Origin: Mogibacterium sp.
GTDB lineage: Bacteria > Bacillota > Clostridia > Peptostreptococcales > Anaerovoracaceae
Length of the DNA stretch: 40,430 bases
NCBI GenBank assembly: GCA_017505405.1
Contig: JAFVPI010000090.1
Location: 1-40,430, forward strand
Direction: 5' to 3'
How positions within the stretch are numbered: position 1 is the first letter of the stretch; each line of letters opens with the position of its first letter. The notes under the pieces were generated by a model. The model was not told where the DNA came from. It was given only the letters and a program-made list of their open reading frames with translations, and made no database searches. Below, in pieces: positions 34,619 through 40,430 of the stretch. The position numbers and the translations under genes are program-made.

Positions 34619-36982
34619 TTACCCGAGTCCGATCGCAAGGCCTATGAGCCGCACTATCAGCGCAGCCACCCATGCGATGGCACACTGGCAAAGCACTACA
34701 TACAGAGCCCAGCCGCTTCCGAGCTCCCTTCTGATCGCTGCTACGGCAGCCACACACGGCGTGTACAGCAGACTGAATACCAGCATTGACGCTGCTGCAA
34801 GCGATGAAAGAGCAGCCGCTACCCCGCCGGCAAAGAGGACATTCATAGTTGCAACGACGCTCTCCTTGGCCATAAATCCGCTTATGAGAGCCGTAACTAT
34901 GCGCCAGTCTCCCAGGCCCACAGGCTTGAATACCGGCGCTAGAATGCCGGCTATGGCAGCCAGCATGGAATTCTGAGCGTCATCCACCATATTGAACCTG
35001 AAGTCGAAGCTCTGCAGGAACCAGACAACTATCGTAGCGATCAGTATCACAGAGAACGCCCTCTGCAGGAAGTCCTTGGATTTGTCCCAGATGAGATGCC
35101 CGACGTTTTTCGCAGACGGAAGTCTGTAATTAGGAAGTTCCATTACCAGAGGCACGGCTTCTCCCTTGAAGACCGTCTTCTTCATGACGATGGCCGATAA
35201 TATGCCGGTCACTACACCAAGCAGATAAAGCGCCGTTACGATCCACCATCCGCTGCCCGGGAAGAATGCCGCTACAAAGAATCCGTATATAGGCAGTTTG
35301 GCCGTACATGACATGAAAGGCGTGAGCAATATGGTCATTCGCCTGTCTCTTGAGCTCGGCAGAGTCCGCGTTGCCATTACGGCCGGCACCGTGCAGCCGA
35401 ATCCGATCAGCATAGGCACTATGCTTCGTCCGGACAAACCTATTTTGCGCAGTGGCTTGTCCATTACGAAAGCTACTCTCGCGATGTAGCCGCTGTCCTC
35501 CAGCAGTGACAGGAAGAAGAACATCGTCACTATTATAGGCAGAAAGCTCAGTACGCTTCCGACACCCTCAAATATGCCGTCCATGACCAGACTGCTTATG
35601 GCCTGATTCACATGACCTGCGGTCATGGCACTTTCGGCTGATGTTCCCAGCGCGTCAATGCCTGTTTCAAGCAGATCCTGCAGGAACGGCCCGATAACAG
35701 CAAATGTCAGGAAGAACACTGCCGCCATTACGGCTATGAATACCGGGATGGCTGTGTACTTGCCCGTAAGCACATTATCATACCTGCTGCTCCTTATATG
35801 CTCCTTGCTTTCTTTCGGCCTTTTGATGCAGCGGTCACAGACTTTGTATATGAAGGAGTAACGCATATCTGCCATGGCAGCGCTTCTGTCTATGCCCCTC
35901 TCTCTTTCCATCTGAAGGATCAGGTGTTCCAGAGTTTCTTTCTCATTCTTATCGAGTTTGAGACTGTCAAGTATGAGCTGGTCTCCTTCGACCAGTTTTG
36001 CGGCAGCGAAACGGAGCGGTATACCCTCCCTTTCTGCATGATCCTCTATAAGGTGACAAACTGCATGCAGACACCTGTGCACAGCTCCGCCGTTGTCTGA
36101 ACTGTCGCAGAAGTCCTGACGCATCGGACCTTCCTGGTATTTCGCCACGTGTATCGCATGACTGACAAGCTCGTCTACTCCCTGGTTCTGAGCGGCTGAT
36201 ATAGGTACCACCGGAACGCCCAGCATCTGCTCCATCCTGTTGATATCGACAGATCCGCCGTTTCCGGTCATCTCGTCCATCATGTTGAGGGCTACCACCA
36301 TAGGCAGTCCCATCTCGAGCAGCTGCTCCGTAAGGTACATGCTGCGGTCAATACTGGTTACATCTACTATGTTGATTATCGCTTTAGGCTTCTCCCTGAG
36401 CACAAAATCCCTCGACACGAGCTCTTCGCCCGAGTATGGCGACATGGAATAAATGCCCGGAAGATCCGTAATGAGGGTATCCGGATGCCCTTTGATAACG
36501 CCATCCTTGCGGTCTACAGTTACTCCCGGAAAATTGCCTACATGCTGATTCGAACCGGTGAGCTGATTGAAGAGCGTCGTCTTTCCGCTGTTCTGATTTC
36601 CGACCAGAGCAAAGGTCAGAGTGGTACCGTCAGGAAGCGGGTCTTCGCCTTCCTTTTCATGATATCTGCCCTCTTCTCCGAGTCCCGGATGCTCGGCCTC
36701 ATCATCCCCGTCATCGATCACATCTTTATAGATGCCGGCCTCATCATCCGTAATCAGTATCTCTATCTTCTCAGCATCGGATAAGCGCAGCGTAAGCTCG
36801 TAACCATGTATGCGCAGTTCCATGGGATCCCCCATAGGAGCGAACTTGATGAGCTTTACATGCGCTCCCGGAATGACTCCCATGTCAAGGAGGTGCTGAC
36901 GCAGAGCGCCCTCACCTCCTACCTTTTCAATGTATGCCGACTGTCCTTGTTTTATTTCACTTAATTTCTTGATTTCGATCAT
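34619..36982 (-). CDS. feoB: FeoA-FeoB fusion ferrous iron transporter
   Basis: A 787-residue protein. Residues 1-78 are a FeoA-type SH3-like domain (LLDMGVIPGAHVKLI...). After an acidic linker (80-118) comes the FeoB G domain: GNQNSGKT (G1, 128-135), the switch region VGNFPGVT, DLPG (G3, 173-176) and NMMDE (G4). The C-terminal half is the membrane part with the two Gate motifs, including MLIGFGCTVPAVMATR with its conserved cysteine. It imports Fe(II) under anaerobic conditions, powered or gated by GTP. The fusion of FeoA is found in some Clostridia. It lies 19 bp behind pfkA with a weak Shine-Dalgarno and is probably the last gene of the ridA-pfkA-feoB unit. No Fur box was clearly seen. Confidence 0.94.
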   Translation of the reverse strand: MIEIKKLSEIKQGQSAYIEKVGGEGALRQHLLDMGVIPGAHVKLIKFAPMGDPMELRIHGYELTLRLSDAEKIEILITDDEAGIYKDVIDDGDDEAEHPGLGEEGRYHEKEGEDPLPDGTTLTFALVGNQNSGKTTLFNQLTGSNQHVGNFPGVTVDRKDGVIKGHPDTLITDLPGIYSMSPYSGEELVSRDFVLREKPKAIINIVDVTSIDRSMYLTEQLLEMGLPMVVALNMMDEMTGNGGSVDINRMEQMLGVPVVPISAAQNQGVDELVSHAIHVAKYQEGPMRQDFCDSSDNGGAVHRCLHAVCHLIEDHAEREGIPLRFAAAKLVEGDQLILDSLKLDKNEKETLEHLILQMERERGIDRSAAMADMRYSFIYKVCDRCIKRPKESKEHIRSSRYDNVLTGKYTAIPVFIAVMAAVFFLTFAVIGPFLQDLLETGIDALGTSAESAMTAGHVNQAISSLVMDGIFEGVGSVLSFLPIIVTMFFFLSLLEDSGYIARVAFVMDKPLRKIGLSGRSIVPMLIGFGCTVPAVMATRTLPSSRDRRMTILLTPFMSCTAKLPIYGFFVAAFFPGSGWWIVTALYLLGVVTGILSAIVMKKTVFKGEAVPLVMELPNYRLPSAKNVGHLIWDKSKDFLQRAFSVILIATIVVWFLQSFDFRFNMVDDAQNSMLAAIAGILAPVFKPVGLGDWRIVTALISGFMAKESVVATMNVLFAGGVAAALSSLAAASMLVFSLLYTPCVAAVAAIRRELGSGWALYVVLCQCAIAWVAALIVRLIGLAIGLG

Positions 36983-37001
36983 TACAGATCCGTCAGTACT
37001 G

Positions 37002-37967
37002 CTACATGCTCAGTACGTCTACTCCTTTGTACAGGTCATAGTCTATTCCCTTAGTCATCTCGAGCGCTTCCGTGAGGTCATAGTGCACTATGTGACCGTC
37101 CCTTTCTCCGATAGCCCTGTTTCTGATATCGTGTCTGATAAGATCAATTGCCGTCATTCCGCACTGGGTAGCAAGCATCCTGTCGCGGAATGTAGGCGAA
37201 CCTCCGCGCTGAAGATATGACAGCTTGATATAGTTTACATTTCTGCCTGTTCTTTCTTTCAGACTGCTGAACAGTTTTTCATTATCTATATTGTATCCCT
37301 CGGCCTTGATGATGATGTTATGAAGTTTGCCGGATTCTATGCCCGCTGTAACTTTCTTGTATACATCCTCAATGTCATCATCGATCTCAGGGAGCAGCAC
37401 GCACTCTGCACCGCCTGCTATGCCGGAGTACAGAGCTATATCTCCGCAATGACGTCCCATTACCTCTATGACACTCGTTCTCTGATGTGAAGAACTCGTA
37501 TCTCTTATGCGCGTGATCGCGTCAAGTACGATATTGATGGCGGTATCGAAGCCTATCGTATTGTCTGTATATGACAGGTCATTGTCAATAGTGCCCGGGA
37601 TGCCAATAACGTCAATGCCGAATCTGTCGGACAGCATTTTTGCTCCTGTAAGCGATCCATTACCGCCTATGACTATGAGGTCCTCGATCTTGAGATCGCG
37701 AAGAGTCTTAGCAGCTTTCTCCTGCCCTTCCTCAGTCATGAACTCTTTGCTCCTGGCTGTCTTGAGAATAGTGCCGCCGCGCTGCAGGATGTCTCCGACC
37801 GATCTTCTGTACAGTCTCTCAACATCGCCTTCGATCAGACCTTCATAGCCTCTCTTGATGCCGTAGACTTCCATGTTATAGTAGATACCATATCTCACGA
37901 CCGCTCTTATGGCGGCGTTCATTCCCGGCGCATCTCCGCCGCTTGTAAGTACACCTATCTTTTTCAT
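37002..37967 (-). CDS. pfkA: 6-phosphofructokinase
   Basis: A 321-residue PFK of the bacterial PfkA size. LTSGGDAPGMNAAIR opens the protein; PGTIDND holds the catalytic Asp; MGRHCGD and QRGGSPTFRDR are substrate and effector loops. The ATP loop reads GGNGS: Gly104 is kept, which marks an ATP rather than pyrophosphate enzyme, but residue 103, usually Asp and magnesium-linked, is Asn. It phosphorylates fructose 6-phosphate in glycolysis. GGGAGGG precedes the ATG. It lies between ridA (36 bp) and feoB (19 bp), an unusual set. Confidence 0.93.
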   Translation of the reverse strand: MKKIGVLTSGGDAPGMNAAIRAVVRYGIYYNMEVYGIKRGYEGLIEGDVERLYRRSVGDILQRGGTILKTARSKEFMTEEGQEKAAKTLRDLKIEDLIVIGGNGSLTGAKMLSDRFGIDVIGIPGTIDNDLSYTDNTIGFDTAINIVLDAITRIRDTSSSHQRTSVIEVMGRHCGDIALYSGIAGGAECVLLPEIDDDIEDVYKKVTAGIESGKLHNIIIKAEGYNIDNEKLFSSLKERTGRNVNYIKLSYLQRGGSPTFRDRMLATQCGMTAIDLIRHDIRNRAIGERDGHIVHYDLTEALEMTKGIDYDLYKGVDVLSM

Positions 37968-38003
37968 AATGACCCTCCCTGGTCATGTGTTTATCTGCGT
38001 TTT

Positions 38004-38372
38004 TTACGCTTCGGCGATGGCCTCTATCTCACAAAGAACGCCCTTCGGAAGATCTTTTGCGGCAACACAGCTTCTTGCCGGCTTTGATGTGAAGTACTCA
38101 GCATATACTGCATTGAATGCAGCGAAGTCTGCCATGTCAGCCAGGAAGCAAGTCGTCTTTACGACCTTGTCATAGCCCGAGCCGGCAGCTTCAAGGATCG
38201 CTCCGACGTTTTTGCAGCTCTGTGCAGCCTGTGCCTCAATACCTGCCGGGATCTCTCCTGTTTCAGGATTTACAGGGATCTGTCCGGAAGTAATAACGAA
38301 TCCGTTTGTAACGAATGCCTGTGAATATGGGCCAATGGCACCCGGTGCGTTTTTAGTTTCTACGACTTTCAT
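38004..38372 (-). CDS. ridA: RidA-family enamine/imine deaminase
   Basis: A 122-residue YjgF/YER057c/UK114 protein. GPYSQAFVTNGFVITSGQIP is the family opening, and ARSCVAAKDLPKGVLCEIEAIA contains the catalytic-site arginine (Arg100) and Glu115, both needed for 2-aminoacrylate deamination in RidA. It hydrolyses enamines made by PLP dehydratases such as IlvA and so protects IlvE and other PLP enzymes; both are encoded in the superoperon of this window. Length is normal. It is the first gene of a unit with pfkA and feoB. AAAGGAG precedes the ATG; a promoter candidate lies at 38415-38444. Confidence 0.93.
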   Translation of the reverse strand: MKVVETKNAPGAIGPYSQAFVTNGFVITSGQIPVNPETGEIPAGIEAQAAQSCKNVGAILEAAGSGYDKVVKTTCFLADMADFAAFNAVYAEYFTSKPARSCVAAKDLPKGVLCEIEAIAEA

Positions 38373-38414
38373 GTCAGTCTCCTTTCCTGTTACGCCACAA
38401 ATTTGTTCACAATA

Positions 38415-38444
38415 ATCTTACAATCAAAACCATTCGCCTTGCAA
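38415..38444 (-). promoter_or_regulatory. Predicted promoter for ridA-pfkA-feoB
   Basis: On the minus strand TTGCAA, an 18-bp spacer and TAAGAT, about 40 bp before the ridA start. Confidence 0.5.
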
Positions 38445-38465
38445 CACTACATTTCTGTCCTTATA

Positions 38466-38500
38466 TAAAAAAACAGACCTGCACATGACTGCAGGCCTGT
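38466..38500 (-). terminator. Terminator after the HTH membrane regulator gene
   Basis: On the minus strand ACAGGCCTGCA pairs with TGCAGGTCTGT (plus arms 38490-38500 and 38473-38483; one G-U) and runs into seven Ts. It separates the HTH gene from the ridA promoter. Confidence 0.92.
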
Positions 38501-38515
38501 CCGGATATTTATGAG

Positions 38516-39514
38516 TTATTTTTTATTGACAGCTCTTACAATGGCCTTTGCGATCTCGCGGTATACTACGAAAAGCACTCCTGCGATCGGCCACACGATC
38601 CATGTTGTTTCCCAGCGGTTTGTGACAAAGCTCCATCCTAGATATACAGCCAGAACGATTCCCCAATAGATTCCATCGAATCTGCCCGCTTTCTTATTGA
38701 GCCTTGTGTAATCGCCTTCCTCCAGAAGCTTATCATATCCGTCGTTTCTGATGCATGTGAGCACTATCATCTTTACTCCGACGGCTATGGTTACAAGCAT
38801 GGCGTCAACACCTATGATAGGAAGTACATCTGTGTTGTTGGAGTAACCGCTCATCGAAAGAATAAGCATAGGTATTGCAGCAACGATGCAGAGCATGATG
38901 CCTACGATCAGCAGGCGGCTGTGCTTTTCTGCATACTGCGCGCGGCGCTCCTTTGCCATTCCGCTGACTCCATAGGCAGTATCTATATCGATGTTTTCAA
39001 GGTAATCATACTGTTTTCCTCTCATGCCTGTCATAAGGAACATCGCTACCGCCGCTGCTATCATCACCAGAACTATCATGGTGCCTCCCATTTCGGCAAC
39101 AGTTTCATTCATTGAGATCTTTCCCGCTTCTGCAAGTCCTGCCAGCAATATAAGGATCACCGGCGACAGGATGCACATCATAACGCCCGTTGAGATCCGG
39201 CTTGCAGCCTTTTCATTGTGCTCGAGGAATGCGTTGGCCTCTTCCATTGAAACCTCTCTTACTGTCTCCTCAAGTCCGTTGTCGACCGGAGCTGTCTCAG
39301 GAAGCCTTGGCTCTTCTATGTCGTCTCTGAGAAGGTAGTCGGTGCTGACGCCGAACACTTCTGACATCTGTATTATCTTCTTCATATCAGGCACTGCCTG
39401 AGCGCCTTCCCATTTGGATACCGACTGCCTGGATACTCCGAGCTTATCAGCCAGCTCCTCCTGTGACCATCCGTTTTTCTTTCTGTTTTCAATAATCTTA
39501 TCTGCAAGAATCAT
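38516..39514 (-). CDS. Membrane-anchored XRE-family regulator
   Basis: A 332-residue protein. Residues 6-60 are a Cro/CI-type HTH (WSQEELADKLGVSRQSVSKWEG, then VPDMKKIIQMSEVFGVSTDYLL). After an acidic linker, the C-terminal two thirds contain about six hydrophobic segments (for example at roughly 108-127, 135-155, 200-220 and 230-250), so it is anchored in the membrane. Such HTH-membrane proteins are common in Firmicutes and may sense envelope or metabolic signals. I chose the ATG at 39514, 8 nt after AAGGAGG, over an upstream in-frame start at 39610 whose extra 32 residues cover the promoter region. A palindrome at 39616-39628 may be its operator. Targets are unknown. Confidence 0.83.
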   Translation of the reverse strand: MILADKIIENRKKNGWSQEELADKLGVSRQSVSKWEGAQAVPDMKKIIQMSEVFGVSTDYLLRDDIEEPRLPETAPVDNGLEETVREVSMEEANAFLEHNEKAASRISTGVMMCILSPVILILLAGLAEAGKISMNETVAEMGGTMIVLVMIAAAVAMFLMTGMRGKQYDYLENIDIDTAYGVSGMAKERRAQYAEKHSRLLIVGIMLCIVAAIPMLILSMSGYSNNTDVLPIIGVDAMLVTIAVGVKMIVLTCIRNDGYDKLLEEGDYTRLNKKAGRFDGIYWGIVLAVYLGWSFVTNRWETTWIVWPIAGVLFVVYREIAKAIVRAVNKK

Positions 39515-39615
39515 CTCTTTACCTCCTTGACCGGTAAGTGTGTCCGTAACTGTTTTGCACCTATAATCTACAGTTTCAGACGGTTGCACTCTACCAACCA
39601 GGCTTTTCAATCTGT

Positions 39616-39628
39616 CAACCGCCGGTTG
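39616..39628. promoter_or_regulatory. Palindrome upstream of the HTH gene
   Basis: CAACCGCCGGTTG is a 13-bp palindrome. On the minus strand it abuts TTGACA (a -35-like hexamer without a good -10), and a CGGTTGCA half-site recurs at 39581-39588. It could be an autoregulatory operator. Confidence 0.35.
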
Positions 39629-39648
39629 CAGATCAACTTTTTTAATAT

Positions 39649-40422
39649 CTATTCCATGCGGAACCTGCTCATATCGACATTTCCGTTTGCCCTGAACTCA
39701 ACACCCTCAGCTTCGAGAAGTTCACGCTGCTCAGTCCAGCCTGGCACCGTGCGTCCGGCGCTGTTGACCACCCTGTGGCACGGATGGTTTCCGAACCTGT
39801 CCTGCATGCTCATTATTTTGCCTACCAGACGGGCATTCTTAGGGCGCCCCATAAGAGCGGCGATCTGTCCGTAAGACATCACCTTTCCCGGCGGAATGCT
39901 GTCTGCGATCTGAAGCGCTTCCCTGATAAGCCTTTCATTGAGCACCCCGGCAGGACTGTCAGTCAGCCTGAAGCTCTCATCCACAAGATCCATTACATCC
40001 CTGTCATCAAGCGTATCGTCAAGCGTGACGGATATCCACTTCCTATGGTTCATGTGATATGCAGGATATATTCCTCTGATCTTATGCAGAAAAGCCGTCT
40101 TGTTCTCATCTGCCTTCAGATTGATCACATCGACTCTTTCATCACCTGCACTACTGTCCAGATGGCGCCTATCGATATTCATTATGAGTCCGAACCATTT
40201 GTTGTTGCTGCCGTGCCTGAACACTCCTGACGGCTCATGCTCTCCCTCGTCCCAAGGGAAGTCAGGCTCCACAGCATACTTATCCAGTATAAGAGCTGCG
40301 ACCCGGTTGCTCTGATCTGAAACAAACGCGACATCCGTACAGCATTTATCCGCTATGTCGGTCAGCAGCTCCTCGTAGGCCGCTCTTACGGAACCTACAA
40401 ACGCTCCCGAATAATTCGGCAT
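39649..40422 (-). CDS. YjbR (MmcQ-like) domain fused to an MGMT/ATL-type DNA repair domain, start uncertain
   Basis: At least 257 residues. Residues about 45-155 resemble the MmcQ/YjbR fold (VEPDFPWDEG, VFRHGSNNKWFGLIM, NHRKWISVTLDD). Residues about 165-257 are the methylguanine methyltransferase DNA-binding domain: IPPGKVMSYGQIAALMGRPKNARLVGK and HPCHRVVN, where Cys215 is the acceptor cysteine position. Since Cys is present, it may be an active alkyltransferase rather than an ATL protein (which has Trp). YjbR is often DNA-binding but its role is not settled. The ATG is 8 bp from the window edge with no Shine-Dalgarno visible, so the true start may lie outside. Confidence 0.82.
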   Translation of the reverse strand: MPNYSGAFVGSVRAAYEELLTDIADKCCTDVAFVSDQSNRVAALILDKYAVEPDFPWDEGEHEPSGVFRHGSNNKWFGLIMNIDRRHLDSSAGDERVDVINLKADENKTAFLHKIRGIYPAYHMNHRKWISVTLDDTLDDRDVMDLVDESFRLTDSPAGVLNERLIREALQIADSIPPGKVMSYGQIAALMGRPKNARLVGKIMSMQDRFGNHPCHRVVNSAGRTVPGWTEQRELLEAEGVEFRANGNVDMSRFRME

Positions 40423-40430
40423 GCGAAGCG

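Overview
The window looks like chromosome of an anaerobic, Gram-positive Clostridia-type bacterium of roughly mid GC content. Pointers are strong AGGAGG-type ribosome binding sites, a glycyl radical enzyme with its radical-SAM activase, a flavodoxin/ferredoxin fusion protein, a fused FeoA-FeoB iron transporter, a secreted Big_2-type protein with lysine-rich repeats, and a TagD cytidylyltransferase. The family cannot be fixed from sequence alone. I see no phage, transposase, CRISPR array, rRNA or tRNA.

Left part (1-11,000). A truncated HerA-like ATPase (minus) and an M16C metallopeptidase (plus) diverge from a region holding three 75-bp tandem repeats, each able to fold into hairpins. Then come minus-strand envelope genes: a secreted Big_2/transglutaminase-like protein whose usual catalytic His is Asn, a secreted rhodanese, and a PAP2 phosphatase transcribed behind an MscS channel. 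tagD (plus), an EFR1-type flavodoxin-ferredoxin (minus) and a two-helix membrane protein (plus) follow, separated by clear terminators and promoters.

Centre (10,961-29,722). Fifteen minus-strand genes with short gaps look like one branched-chain amino acid (BCAA) superoperon. The transcription order is ilvB-ilvN (set 1), ilvB-ilvN (set 2), ilvC, ilvD, leuA, leuC, leuD, leuB, a DUF815 AAA ATPase, ilvA, ilvE, a glycyl radical enzyme and its activase. This covers threonine or pyruvate to isoleucine, valine and leucine. Three things are unusual: two complete acetolactate synthases, an ATPase translationally coupled to leuB, and a glycyl radical enzyme behind ilvE whose cysteine loop lacks the Glu found in most lyases of the family. 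The last two are the best candidates for an undescribed BCAA-linked function. A leucine-dehydrogenase-type gene diverges from the operon head and shares a regulatory region with it; that region has two 9-bp direct repeats 31 bp apart flanking the operon promoter.

Right part (31,000-40,430). A flavodoxin-like protein and a small membrane protein form a minus-strand pair. A TauE/SafE-type permease with a structured leader is followed by a LysR regulator (both plus). A minus-strand operon ridA-pfkA-feoAB comes next; RidA disposes of the enamines that threonine dehydratase (IlvA) releases, so it links to the BCAA operon. The window ends with a membrane-anchored HTH regulator and a YjbR/MGMT-type fusion protein, possibly cut at the edge. 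All functional calls rest on recognising sequence motifs; no database search was run.
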